DNA of 64,000 nucleotides, from contig NZ_MBTG01000017.1 of assembly GCF_002027705.1 (NCBI RefSeq), forward strand, positions 1 to 64,000. The letters run 5' to 3'. The notes below the pieces were generated by a model. That model did not search any database. It was not told the DNA's origin and saw only the letters and a list, made by a program, of their open reading frames with translations. Positions 8,955 through 17,906 of the stretch are shown here, piece by piece. Both the position numbers and the translations under genes were made by a program. This DNA is from Paenibacillus ferrarius. GTDB lineage: Bacteria > Bacillota > Bacilli > Paenibacillales > NBRC-103111. How positions within the stretch are numbered: the stretch's first letter is position 1; every line of letters begins with the position of its first letter.

Positions 8955-10169
8955 TTGAATATGGATGTCATAACGGAACGAATTCCGAATCGGAAGGCCA
9001 AAGAAATCTATGACCGCATTTGTCGTCAAGCGACCGTATCCAAAACAGACCTATTAGAGCAAAGCGGGATGACCGTATCTACGCTGACACGGCTGTTGGA
9101 AGAATTAACGAGCCAAGGCCTCATTCTTGAATCGGGGTTTGGAGCATCTACTGGTGGGCGTAGGCCGATTCTGTATGAGAAGAATACGGCCTATGCTTAT
9201 ATATTTGGTTTGGAAATATCAAGAACATTCTCAAAGCTCGTTCTTGTCGACCTAGGTATGAAGAAATTAGATTCGCACAGTTGGGCGATGACGGGAGAGA
9301 TGACTCCGGACGCGCTGATTCGTCTGATTGCCGAAGAAGCCAATCGGATGCTGGAACAGCATCATATCCCGAAGGCTTCGCTGCTTGGTATCGGCATTGG
9401 GGCTGTCGGACCCGTGGATCGACAATCTGGGGTGATTCTGGAGCCAGCGTATTTCCAGGCAAAGGGCTGGAAACATGTTGAGATTTGCAGGCTCCTGACA
9501 GAAGCGTTAGGCATACCGGCGCTGCTCGACAATGGAGCTAATACGGCTATATTGGGCGAGTCCTGGCACCAACGTACGCAGAGCTTCAAGCATCTACTGT
9601 ACATACATGCCGGTGTAGGCTTACGGTCCTCCATGGTTTCCGAGGGAAAGCTAATCTACGGGGCCGTTGATATGGAAGGTTCCGTTGGTCAAATGATTAT
9701 TCAAACCGACGGTGTAGCTCATCGCAACGCTTCCGGCAACTACGGAGCCCTGGAGTCCTATGCGTCCTTATATGCGATCGAGAAGGCGGCAAGATCATCG
9801 CTGAAAAAGGGACGATCGACGATATTGTCCCATTCCGTGGATGACCCGGACAAGCTGACCTATCAGCATGTTCTCGATGCACTCCGAAAAAATGATCCCC
9901 TGGTTGTGGAGATCATTACGGAAGCTGCTACCTATTTTGGCATTGGACTAGCCAATTTGTTGAATATTTTGCACCCCGAGAAAGTGATTTTAGGGGGGCC
10001 GTTAATTGCTGGCGGGGAATTGTTTTTCCAAACCGCTACTCAAGTAGCGATTCGGAAAACATATTACTACCCCGCGTATCAAGTGGTCTTCAGCAGAGGG
10101 CAGCTTGGTGAAGAAGCCCTTGCCATCGGGGCAGCCGTGATGGTCATGAACCAGCTGGTTAGGCTGTAG
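8955..10169 (+). CDS. ROK family transcriptional regulator
   Basis: N-terminal winged helix-turn-helix (residues about 8-60, VSKTDLLEQSGMTVSTLTRL) fused to a ROK sugar-kinase-like fold (motif GIGIGAVGPVDRQ, LLDNGANTAILGE, and LHPEKVILGGPL). That is the XylR/NagC layout, so it is probably a repressor responding to a sugar. The zinc-binding cysteine cluster usual in ROK proteins is not evident. I place the start at TTG 8955 because GGGGG sits 8 nt upstream; the frame stays open back to a TTG at 8940, and ATG 8961 is also possible. The gene converges on and overlaps the hydrolase gene by 11 bp. Confidence 0.88.
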   Translation: MNMDVITERIPNRKAKEIYDRICRQATVSKTDLLEQSGMTVSTLTRLLEELTSQGLILESGFGASTGGRRPILYEKNTAYAYIFGLEISRTFSKLVLVDLGMKKLDSHSWAMTGEMTPDALIRLIAEEANRMLEQHHIPKASLLGIGIGAVGPVDRQSGVILEPAYFQAKGWKHVEICRLLTEALGIPALLDNGANTAILGESWHQRTQSFKHLLYIHAGVGLRSSMVSEGKLIYGAVDMEGSVGQMIIQTDGVAHRNASGNYGALESYASLYAIEKAARSSLKKGRSTILSHSVDDPDKLTYQHVLDALRKNDPLVVEIITEAATYFGIGLANLLNILHPEKVILGGPLIAGGELFFQTATQVAIRKTYYYPAYQVVFSRGQLGEEALAIGAAVMVMNQLVRL

Positions 10170-10953
10170 CGTTCTTCAAGAACTCAAGGAGCAGCGTGTT
10201 GAACGCTGCTGGATTTTCCATCGGAGTTAAATGCGCAGCACCCGGAATTACATGAAAGCTGGCGTCGCTAATTTGATCAGCCATCTTGTTCATCACATCC
10301 GGAGGAGCAACGGCATCGTGTTCACCTGCTATGACGAGAGTAGGAACCGAGATCGTACTGAGCAGGTCGACCGAGTCTTCACGGAACGCCATAGCCAGAC
10401 TTGCATGGACAAGTCCTTCAGCGGCCATCGATTCCATCACAAGGCTTAGAGAATCGACAAGCCCAGGCTGATCTTGCCTTGTTTGTTCGGTGAGCAGCTT
10501 CGGCAGCATCGCATCTTTTGCCGCGGCAGCGCCTTTGTCATATAACGAAACGGCCATATTCATCCGATTTCTCCGAGCCTCTTGTCCATCAGCTTCAGGA
10601 CGCGTATTCGCGAGGATAAGGGAAGTGAAACGTGAAGGGGCTTTGCGCAGAAGTGCGAAGGCCACATATCCTCCCATAGAGAAGCCGCCTAGTGCGGCTT
10701 TTTGTATGCCCATTTTATCCATCAATGTCAAAATGTCGTCCGCATATGTGTCGATCGAAATGTTCGTTGCCGGAACATCAGATTGTCCCATGCCGCGCAA
10801 ATCAGGTGTGATGACCCGGTAATAAGGGGCCAAAGCCTGAACTTGCGATGCCCACATGCGATGATCAAGCGGAAAACCATGCAATAAAATGATAGGTGCT
10901 CCTTGTCCTTCTTCCTCTACAAACAGTTCAGCTCCGATAATATGATGTTTCAT
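10159..10953 (-). CDS. Alpha/beta-fold hydrolase
   Basis: 264-aa hydrolase of the haloperoxidase/lactonase-like group. Oxyanion region LLHGFPLDHRMW; nucleophile elbow GGFSMGGY (Ser near residue 97); catalytic Asp in VIAGEHDAVAPP and His in GAAHLTPMENP near the C terminus. The frame extends 25 codons further upstream, but ATG at 10953 has GGAGGG 7 nt in front and begins the fold, so it is preferred. Substrate cannot be told from sequence. Its 3' end overlaps the convergent ROK gene by 11 bp, leaving no room for a terminator between them. Confidence 0.9.
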   Translation of the reverse strand: MKHHIIGAELFVEEEGQGAPIILLHGFPLDHRMWASQVQALAPYYRVITPDLRGMGQSDVPATNISIDTYADDILTLMDKMGIQKAALGGFSMGGYVAFALLRKAPSRFTSLILANTRPEADGQEARRNRMNMAVSLYDKGAAAAKDAMLPKLLTEQTRQDQPGLVDSLSLVMESMAAEGLVHASLAMAFREDSVDLLSTISVPTLVIAGEHDAVAPPDVMNKMADQISDASFHVIPGAAHLTPMENPAAFNTLLLEFLKNATA

Positions 10954-11187
10954 GTTTTCACCCTCCAATAGTTGTTGTCCACACTCATAAAGTCCTAAAT
11001 TGCGACATTTTAATAGTGCATTAGACATAATATAGTGAAAATTAGCGAAAAAGTTATGTCTTCATACTTTCATTATGGTTAACTCATACTTCTTTAACAT
11101 TTGGTTGGTATTCTCAAATTATACCTTTTGTTAGTAACCATATAAAGCTAAAACGAAACATTCATTTTAAAAAGTGAGGTTATTAAT

Positions 11188-11571
11188 ATGACTAAAAAGC
11201 CGTGGTCTACACAAGAATTGGACAAGCTAATCCGCTTATCCTCTGAATGTCCGCCTGTCGTTATTGCCAGAGAATTGTCTCGTCCGGTCACATCCGTACG
11301 CAAAAAAATGCGTGAAATCGGTGTAAGTTATGTAACAGGGGAGCAATGGAAAAAAAGTCAAATTCAATATCTCATTTCAGATGAAGGAACTTCGTATAAC
11401 AATAAACATAAACTGACACAAGCGCCAAAGGAAAACGAATTTGAATCCCCTGTTCTTGATGAGTTCTGGACAACCTTAGTGAAAATGGCCAGAGTAGCGA
11501 AAAAGAGGGGGAAGAGAGTGGATGTCCTTTCCTTCATCGATACATATCGCAAGATTCGTATTGGCGGGTAA
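11188..11571 (+). CDS. Small putative DNA-binding protein (HTH/SANT-like N terminus)
   Basis: 127 aa, family not recognised with certainty. The N-terminal 50 residues (PWSTQELDKLIRLSSECPP followed by a helix with SVRKKMREIGV) resemble the helix-turn-helix of SANT/Myb-like or sigma-region proteins that scan DNA. The C-terminal half is charged and ends in a basic helix with KKRGKRVDVLS. GTGAGG lies about 12 nt upstream of the ATG. A 230-bp AT-rich divergent promoter region separates it from the hydrolase gene. Transcription ends at a clear terminator. Confidence 0.7.
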   Translation: MTKKPWSTQELDKLIRLSSECPPVVIARELSRPVTSVRKKMREIGVSYVTGEQWKKSQIQYLISDEGTSYNNKHKLTQAPKENEFESPVLDEFWTTLVKMARVAKKRGKRVDVLSFIDTYRKIRIGG

Positions 11572-11590
11572 TAAAATGAAAGTACCTCAT

Positions 11591-11633
11591 AAAAGGTGAA
11601 ATCCGTTATAACGAGATTTTACCTTTTTCTTTT
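11591..11633 (+). terminator. Terminator after the small DNA-binding protein gene
   Basis: AAAAGGTGAAATC ... GATTTTACCTTTTT stem around a CGTTATAACGA-type loop, with a T-rich tail. The A-run on the 5' side also allows use from the other strand. Confidence 0.85.
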
Positions 11634-11681
11634 GTCTATTTCCTTCTAAAATGAGAGAACCACAGACAATCAGGAGGTTAT

Positions 11682-12917
11682 ATGCACAGAATTCCGCTCT
11701 TCTCATTAATAAACAAATATGACACGGCCATATGGGTTCGTGTTATTGGGACGATTTTAACATCATTAGCCGGATTTATGATGAGACCTTACTTGGTCTA
11801 CTATTTATATGATAAGCTGGACGGTTCCATTTTATTATCTATGTTGATCGTCGGGCTGCAGCCGTTATGCGGAATTTTCGTGAATTTATATGCAGGCAGT
11901 TTAAGCGATCGGTATGGGCGAAAGCCAATGATTTTGGCAGCGCTGATTATCCAAGCGCTCGCTGTTGGCGGATATATGTTCGCCAGCCATGTATGGGAAT
12001 TCGCGTTGATTTCGATTGTTAACGGGATTGGACATGCGATGTTTCAACCTGCGGCAAATGCACAAATCTCCGACGTGGTTCCAGAGGAGAAGCGGGCGGA
12101 AGTTTTTGCGCTTTTGCACACCGCATTAAATATGGGCTCAGCGTTCGGACCACTGCTTGGATTGCTGCTCTTCACTTGGAATCCAACGATTATTTTCCTT
12201 TCTTGTACAGTCGCTTTACTTGCCTACGCTTGGCTTGTCATTTGGAAAGTTCCCGAAACATTGCCTGTGCAAAGCACAGAGCAAAAGGCGGCAGCGAAGA
12301 GTAAACCAAAGATCAGATGGCGGGATCACAAGCCTTTGCTGTGGATCACACTGCTGATGATGCCGGTTTCAGTGTTGTATGCGCAAGTTGAAACGACATT
12401 TCCACTGCACTTGCAGCAGCATTTTGAGAATTACAAAACGGTTTTTGCCACAATCATCACCTTTAACGGCTGCGTAGTGATCGCACTGCAATTATGGATT
12501 GCCAAGCGAACCGAGCATATCACGCCTTACATCATTATCGCCGTTTCTTATTTATTATTTGCTGTCGTGTCAATTGGATACGGATTTGTGCCAATCTTTG
12601 CATGGCTGCTTGTCGTTGAGTTTTTATTTACCATTGGTGAAATGTTGAACGGGCCGCATATTCAGAAAGTGATATCCGTTATTGCGCCTGAGGATCAAAG
12701 AGGATGGTATTTCTCCATCTTCGGCATGAATTGGCAGGTTTCCCGTGCTCTGGGGCCTGTGCTTGGCGGCTTGCTGTTTAGTCACTATGGCGGGAAAGTA
12801 ATGTTTGGGATATTGGGTGTCATTCTGGTTATTGCCGGCATCGCGCAGAGCAGATACATCAGGGGACTGAATCGCAACCAGGAGGAGTCTAGAGCAAAAG
12901 CTGTCCTACAAGCCTAA
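11682..12917 (+). CDS. MFS transporter (multidrug efflux type)
   Basis: 411 aa with about 12 hydrophobic helices. The MFS motif A sequence GSLSDRYGRKPM lies between helices 2 and 3, and a long cytoplasmic loop with EQKAAAKSKPK near residue 205 separates the two six-helix bundles. The family exports drugs or metabolites by proton antiport; the substrate here is unknown. Start ATG 11682 with CAGGAGG 6 nt upstream. Single-gene unit flanked by terminators. Confidence 0.9.
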   Translation: MHRIPLFSLINKYDTAIWVRVIGTILTSLAGFMMRPYLVYYLYDKLDGSILLSMLIVGLQPLCGIFVNLYAGSLSDRYGRKPMILAALIIQALAVGGYMFASHVWEFALISIVNGIGHAMFQPAANAQISDVVPEEKRAEVFALLHTALNMGSAFGPLLGLLLFTWNPTIIFLSCTVALLAYAWLVIWKVPETLPVQSTEQKAAAKSKPKIRWRDHKPLLWITLLMMPVSVLYAQVETTFPLHLQQHFENYKTVFATIITFNGCVVIALQLWIAKRTEHITPYIIIAVSYLLFAVVSIGYGFVPIFAWLLVVEFLFTIGEMLNGPHIQKVISVIAPEDQRGWYFSIFGMNWQVSRALGPVLGGLLFSHYGGKVMFGILGVILVIAGIAQSRYIRGLNRNQEESRAKAVLQA

Positions 12918-12930
12918 GGATGAATAGTTG

Positions 12931-12960
12931 AAAGCTCCCGGTTCGCCAGGGAGCTTTTAA
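12931..12960 (+). terminator. Terminator after the MFS gene
   Basis: AAAGCTCCC GGTTCGCC AGGGAGCTTTT hairpin, 13 nt after the stop codon. Confidence 0.8.
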
Positions 12961-13046
12961 GCTTTTTAATACTTTTGTAAGACATACGTAAGCTTCATTT
13001 CGAATATCTGCGGTATAATAAAACCAGATTCGAGGAGGGAATACGT

Positions 13047-13769
13047 ATGAGCTCGCTCATTCTCGTAGTAGATGATGAAACGAATATAATTGATGTGTGT
13101 ACCGTGTATCTGAAGCGAGAGGGATACGAGGTTATATCGGCGGTGAATGGCGAGGAAGCCATCCGTTTATGGCGGCTGCACAGTCCGCAGCTGATCGTGC
13201 TTGACCTCATGATGCCGGGCAAAAATGGCTGGCAAGTTTGCGAAGAAATTCGCAACGAGCAGGACGTGCCCATCATCATGCTAACAGCTCGAGGCGACGA
13301 AATGGATCGGCTCATGGGGTTAACAATGGGCGCAGACGACTACCTGACGAAGCCTTTTTCGCCGCGCGAGCTGGTGCTGCGAGCGAAAGCTATTTTGCGC
13401 AGGCTGCAGCGCAGCAAGGCGGAGACCGTGCCTGGGGCGGCAGCTCAGTTACCCGCGCATATCCTGAAGTTTCCGGGCATCGAGCTCAACGTACTGCACC
13501 GCAGTGTTCGGGTGAACGAGAAGGAAATAGAGCTGACCGTGAAGGAATTTGAACTTTTGCATTTGTTCGCGGGTCATCCGGAGCAAGTATTTTCACGGAA
13601 TCAATTGCTGAGCAAAGTCTGGGATATTGATTACTATGGGGATACCACAACAGTAACCGTCCATATCCGCAGACTAAGAGAGAAAATTGAGCTTAATCCT
13701 TCACAGCCTCGTTACATTAAAACCGTATGGGGCATTGGGTATAAATTTGAAGGGAGGGAGCCGTCCTGA
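13047..13769 (+). CDS. OmpR/PhoB-family response regulator
   Basis: 240 aa: receiver with D9-D10 and phospho-acceptor D53 (IVLDLMMPG), conserved T/K switch (MLTAR, LTKPFSP), then a winged-helix Trans_reg_C domain (about residues 140-235, ending RYIKTVWGIGYKF). ATG 13047 follows CGAGGAGGGAATACGT. It is translationally coupled to the kinase gene. Controlled genes are unknown; the secreted protein immediately downstream is a candidate. Confidence 0.95.
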   Translation: MSSLILVVDDETNIIDVCTVYLKREGYEVISAVNGEEAIRLWRLHSPQLIVLDLMMPGKNGWQVCEEIRNEQDVPIIMLTARGDEMDRLMGLTMGADDYLTKPFSPRELVLRAKAILRRLQRSKAETVPGAAAQLPAHILKFPGIELNVLHRSVRVNEKEIELTVKEFELLHLFAGHPEQVFSRNQLLSKVWDIDYYGDTTTVTVHIRRLREKIELNPSQPRYIKTVWGIGYKFEGREPS

Positions 13770-14812
13770 AACTTCGCGTTTATTTGCTCATTGCAAGCGG
13801 TGTGAGTACCGGGATTATATTACTCACACTATTTATTTGCTACATTTATATGCTGCTGAAATGGAAAGACGTGATCCTCCTTAGCGCAGTGACCGTAGGC
13901 GCGGCGGGCGTTTCCATGTTGATCCACTATTATATGACGCGTCCCTTAGAGAAGGCGATACATGCGATCACACAGGAAACAACCCAGATCTCAGAAGGAC
14001 ATTTTGAAGGCCAAGTACCTCAGATTGGGCCTATTGAATTTCAAAGATTAGCTGGGCAATTCAACCATATGACAGGGAAGCTGAACGAAAGCTTTCAAAA
14101 ATTGCGTTCCGCAGAAGTTTCTCGTAGAGAGCTTGTCGCCAACGTTTCACATGATCTGAGAACACCTATGGCGTCCATTCAAGCCTTTGTTGAAGCTTTG
14201 CAAGATGACGTTATTCAGGATAAGGCTACCTTTGCAAGATATCTCCAAACGATTCGCCTGGAAACAGGGCGCTTAGATGGCTTGATCCAAGAACTATTTA
14301 AGCTTTCACAGTTAGATGCAGGCGGTACCGAATTCGTTCCCGAGCGCTACAATGTTGATCACTTGCTGCTTGATAGCTTGCAGAGCCTAGCCTTCCAACT
14401 GGAGGAAAAGCAGCTGCAAATTGACATCGATCTGCCGGAACGACTGCCCCCCGTAGCCATCATGCCTCAAGAAATGAAGCGGGTTCTTTCTAATATTTTG
14501 GACAATGCCATAAGACATTCGCCAGTGGGCGGTACTATTTCTATTCAAGCAAAGCAACTCTCAGCACCATATGTGCAGCTCAATATACAAGATGAAGGTC
14601 AAGGTATGGAAGAAGCAGACAGCAAGAAAATTTTCGATCGCTTCTATCGCGCGGACCCTTCCCGAACAAGGACGAGCGGCGGTGCAGGCCTAGGACTTGC
14701 GATTGCCAAATCGATCGTTGAACTGCATGGTGGAACGATTGGCGTAGAAAGCCAAACAGCGATAGATAATCGTGGAAGCAGATTTTGGTTTACATTGCCA
14801 ATTGATCAATAA
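13766..14812 (+). CDS. Sensor histidine kinase, probable CTG start
   Basis: Partner kinase of the preceding regulator. Two N-terminal hydrophobic helices with almost no extracellular loop between them, a HAMP domain (about 50-105), HisKA with SHDLRTPMASIQ (His near residue 129) and HATPase_c with N box, DEGQGM and GLGLAIAKSIVELHGG. The best start appears to be CTG at 13766. AGGGAGGG lies 7 nt upstream, CTGA overlaps the regulator stop, and it yields the typical KLRVYLLIASG lead-in. TTG at 13784 is the conventional alternative but has no Shine-Dalgarno. The short sensor suggests intramembrane sensing. Confidence 0.9.
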   Translation: MKLRVYLLIASGVSTGIILLTLFICYIYMLLKWKDVILLSAVTVGAAGVSMLIHYYMTRPLEKAIHAITQETTQISEGHFEGQVPQIGPIEFQRLAGQFNHMTGKLNESFQKLRSAEVSRRELVANVSHDLRTPMASIQAFVEALQDDVIQDKATFARYLQTIRLETGRLDGLIQELFKLSQLDAGGTEFVPERYNVDHLLLDSLQSLAFQLEEKQLQIDIDLPERLPPVAIMPQEMKRVLSNILDNAIRHSPVGGTISIQAKQLSAPYVQLNIQDEGQGMEEADSKKIFDRFYRADPSRTRTSGGAGLGLAIAKSIVELHGGTIGVESQTAIDNRGSRFWFTLPIDQ

Positions 14813-14958
14813 GCTGCAAGAGGAGAATTCCTTCTTGTGGTTTTTTTATTGTTAGCCTCTTGTAAGGAATCTGTAATCATTTCGTTAGTGTTTCTTAAGT
14901 TCGCTTCGTTATCTTAGTTACTAGGAAGACGTTATGAAAACTTAGGAGGAATAAGAAG

Positions 14959-15375
14959 ATGAAAACATGGAAAAAGATCATCACAGTAACAGTAGCAGCT
15001 TGCACCCTTGCTCTACCCACCTTGGCAAGCGCTGAAGAAAAGATGATGTCAAAGTTCGATTACAGCGGAGTTCAATCAATTACCAAAGATGGAACACAGC
15101 TTGTTCCGCTTCGACAAATCGCCGAGTCCTTAGGCTTTAAAGTAACTTGGAACGGAGAGAGTCGATCTGTAACCTTGATGAAGTCAACCATGATGATGGA
15201 GGACAAAAGCAAGGATATGGGCACAGGCTTCATGATCCGCATCGACAGCACAACCATTAAAGCTGGCGATATGGATAACATGCTCATGACAGCTCCGATG
15301 ATCGTTAATGACATGACCTATGTACCCAAAGAATTTGTAGATACATATCTATTGAAGGAAATGATGATGAAGTAA
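14959..15375 (+). CDS. Secreted copper-amine-oxidase-N-like protein, Met-rich
   Basis: 138-aa exported protein: Sec signal peptide (residues 1-25, cut after LASA), then one copper_amine_oxidase_N-type stalk repeat (VPLRQIAESLGFKVTWN..RSVTLMK). In Paenibacillus this repeat is common in cell-surface proteins and does not imply oxidase activity. The repeat is interrupted by a methionine-rich stretch (TMMMEDKSKDMG and later MDNMLMTAPM) and the protein ends KEMMMK. AGGAGGAATAAG precedes the ATG. Following a two-component system it could be its target. Metal binding by the Met clusters is inference. Confidence 0.85.
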   Translation: MKTWKKIITVTVAACTLALPTLASAEEKMMSKFDYSGVQSITKDGTQLVPLRQIAESLGFKVTWNGESRSVTLMKSTMMMEDKSKDMGTGFMIRIDSTTIKAGDMDNMLMTAPMIVNDMTYVPKEFVDTYLLKEMMMK

Positions 15376-15468
15376 CATGCTGCAGGCTAGCTGGCATTTA
15401 GTAAAATGAATCTGAACCAGTGGTTAACTTCCATATGAAGTTATCGCTGGTTTTTCGATGTGGAGCTG

Positions 15469-16020
15469 GGCTCAGTGGTTGGTGAGAAGGCGATCTATGG
15501 TCACTATCCCGTTGGCTCAGTGGTTGGTGGGAAAGGGATGTATGGACACTATCCCGTTGGCTCAGTGGTGGTGGGGAAGCGACCTATGGTCACTATCCCG
15601 TTGGCTCAGTGGTAGGTGGGGAAGCGACCTATGGTCACTATCCCGTTGGCTCAGTGGTAGGTGGGGAAGCGACCTATGGTCACTATCCCGTTGGCTCAGT
15701 GGTCGGTGGGGAAGCGACCTATGGTCACTATCCCGTTGGCTCAGTGGTGGGTGGGAAAGCGACCTATGGTCACTATCCCGTTGGCTCAGTGGCGGGTGGG
15801 AAAGCGATCTATGGTCACTATCCCTTTAGCTCAGTGATGGTGGGGAAGCGACCTGTGGTCACTATCCCGTTGGCTCAGTGGTGGTGGGAAAGGGATCTAT
15901 GGTCACTATCCCGTTGGCTCAGTGGTGGTGGGGAAGCGACTATGGTCACTATCCCGTTGGCTCAGTGGTGGGTGGGCAAGCGATCTATGGTCACTATCCC
16001 GTTGGCTCAGTGGTGGTGCC
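15469..16020 (+). repeat. 45-bp minisatellite, 12 complete units plus a partial
   Basis: Tandem units begin with GGCTCAG at 15469, 15514, 15559, 15603, 15648, 15693, 15738, 15783, 15828 (as AGCTCAG), 15872, 15916, 15959 and 16004, i.e. spacings of 45, 45, 44, 45, 45, 45, 45, 45, 45, 44, 44, 43 and 45 bp between starts or close to it. Each unit carries the invariant core TATGGTCACTATCCCG. Because several units are 43-44 bp, no frame stays open throughout. Two partly overlapping frames (15458-15829 and 15609-16070) translate to 15-residue repeats but have no convincing start, so I treat the array as non-coding. Confidence 0.93.
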
Positions 16021-16456
16021 GGAAGATTCGTACGCATGTAGGTTATTCTTTTGATTCTGGGAGCAGGTAATTGGGGATCGTCTTTTATATGACTGTATGA
16101 AATAGATGATTTTATGAAGTGAACAAGGTATTCAATGGGAAGGTTAGTAGAAAGGCGCATTTCTTTTAGATTCGAAGGATGAAGGATATTGATTAAGACT
16201 AAGTTATTACCGTTAGGAGATAAGTGGCTAGGTAGATTAATAATCTACAATGTGACAGGAGTCGGGATGTTGTTACTGAGGCAAGGGGATAGTGGTCATA
16301 GAGGATGGAACAAAGAAACATTCGCTAGATAAATGGAATATAATGTTAATTTATAAAAAAGGGCATTCGTTTGAATATTAGCCTAAATGTAAGCCTTTTT
16401 TAAGATTTGTACGTTATGATAAGAGAAGTCAAAGTGTTGTTAAAGGATGTGGGAAT
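16021..16456 (+). other. Gene-free AT-rich stretch before the molybdoenzyme gene
   Basis: No open frame with a ribosome binding site is seen on either strand. A weak A-rich/T-rich inverted repeat (AAAAAAGGGC ... AAGCCTTTTTT, 16355-16401) could end transcription coming from the minisatellite side. TATGAT at 16415-16420 is a possible -10 for the next gene, without a recognisable -35. Confidence 0.5.
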
Positions 16457-17812
16457 ATGGATTCAAAAAGAGGCTGGTTAAAGCAATCTTTTGGTAAGCG
16501 ATTGAATTCGATTCATAGCTGGAATGCTTGGATTTTGCTGCTTTTGACGATAACAGGCATCATACTGAGTATTGGAGCTATCCGGGGAGAGCTGGGGAGT
16601 TTGCGCGTGACGCTTAAGCAGCTGCATATTTATTTGGGTGTTGCTTCGATTGTGCTCATTGCGCTTTATGCGCCGATGATTCGGAAGCATTGGCATCAGA
16701 TTCGCGCGCGGCGCAATCAACGCGTGAATCTGGTATTCGTGCTTGCGCTGCTGGTCGGCTGGGCAGCGTCCGGGGTCATTCTATGGCAGTTCCGCCACCT
16801 GCCGCCGGCTCTCAACAACTCGGCACTCTTCGTGCATGACCTGCTCACCTGGGTCGGAGTGCCGTATGCGGTGTACCACGCCATCTCGCGCAGCCGATGG
16901 CTGAAGCGCCAACAGCGGCTGGAACAAGCCGCCGCTGCTGCTGCAAGACCGCCGGCTGCGAGGGCGGTCCCAGCCGCACCTGCCGCCGCGAGCACGCAGG
17001 CGGCAGAGCAAGTACCCGCGGCGGCAGAGGACGTCGCCGCGAAGCGCACTGCAGCGCAGGCGGTTATCGCCGCGCTGAAAGAATCGCCGATCACACGCGC
17101 GTCGTTCCTGCGCTTAGTCGCAGGCTTGCTGCTCGTGATCGCGGTAGGGCCGGCCTTTTATCGCTGGATAAAAGGGGCTTTGGACAGCGGCGGCTCGACG
17201 ACCGCCGAGTATATGGCCAGTGACGGCAATAAGATGCTGCCGGCACCGGCGCCACTGCCAGACTCCGCCGCGGTCGTGGGCGGAGGGGCCAAAGGGAATT
17301 TCCGTATTTACACGGTAACGGAAATTCCCGCGTTTTCCTCGGATACGTGGAAATTCGCGATATCCGGTCTCGTTGATCATCCCAATACGTGGAATTGGGA
17401 GGAGTTTTTGAACATGCAGCGTACGGTGCAGGTCAGTGACTTTCATTGTGTGACAGGCTGGTCGGTCTATCAATGTACCTGGGAAGGCATCCCGCTCAAA
17501 CAGTTGTTGGCGGCTGCGGGTGTCCAAACGAAGGCGAAGTATGTGAAATTTTATTCCGGAGATAAGGTCTATACAGATGCACTATCTTTAGATCAAGCCA
17601 ACGGCGATGATATTATGGTCGCAGTGCTGATGGATGGGAAGCCGATTGCGCAGAAATTAGGCGGCCCTGTCCGGCTGATTGTTCCCCAGATGTATGCCTA
17701 CAAATCTGTCAAATGGCTTCAAGGCATTGAGCTTATCGAGAAGGAGCACATGGGATACTGGGAAGTAAGAGGCTATGATAATGATGCTTGGGTAGATGCT
17801 TCCAAAGCATAA
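16457..17812 (+). CDS. Membrane-anchored molybdopterin-dependent oxidoreductase (sulfite-oxidase/YedY fold)
   Basis: 451 aa. The N-terminal third carries about four hydrophobic helices with histidines in a cytochrome-b-like arrangement (residues about 15-130). An Ala-rich linker (about 158-200) and a further helix (about 216-232) follow. The C-terminal half is an Oxidored_molyb domain with the molybdenum-ligand cysteine in SDFHCVTGWSVYQCTW, and ends VRGYDNDAW. The layout suggests a haem-bearing membrane electron donor fused to an extracytoplasmic YedY/MsrP-like catalytic domain. The substrate (protein methionine sulfoxide or another oxyanion/S-oxide) is not determined. It heads a Moco biosynthesis block, which supports the cofactor assignment. 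Codons are more GC-rich in the linker than in neighbours. Confidence 0.85.
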   Translation: MDSKRGWLKQSFGKRLNSIHSWNAWILLLLTITGIILSIGAIRGELGSLRVTLKQLHIYLGVASIVLIALYAPMIRKHWHQIRARRNQRVNLVFVLALLVGWAASGVILWQFRHLPPALNNSALFVHDLLTWVGVPYAVYHAISRSRWLKRQQRLEQAAAAAARPPAARAVPAAPAAASTQAAEQVPAAAEDVAAKRTAAQAVIAALKESPITRASFLRLVAGLLLVIAVGPAFYRWIKGALDSGGSTTAEYMASDGNKMLPAPAPLPDSAAVVGGGAKGNFRIYTVTEIPAFSSDTWKFAISGLVDHPNTWNWEEFLNMQRTVQVSDFHCVTGWSVYQCTWEGIPLKQLLAAAGVQTKAKYVKFYSGDKVYTDALSLDQANGDDIMVAVLMDGKPIAQKLGGPVRLIVPQMYAYKSVKWLQGIELIEKEHMGYWEVRGYDNDAWVDASKA

Positions 17813-17906
17813 GCGAGAATAGGAATGAGACAAGGGATAACTGACTTTCCAAGCGGTTTTTGGTATAGTAAAGCTAAGAAGCTTGCTTGGAAATGAGGAA
17901 ATCGTG

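Noticed and set aside
15458..16070. Two overlapping frames translating the minisatellite into 15-residue repeats
   Set aside because: Starts are GTG/ATG inside repeat units without ribosome binding sites, frames break where units are 43-44 bp, and two frames are equally open.
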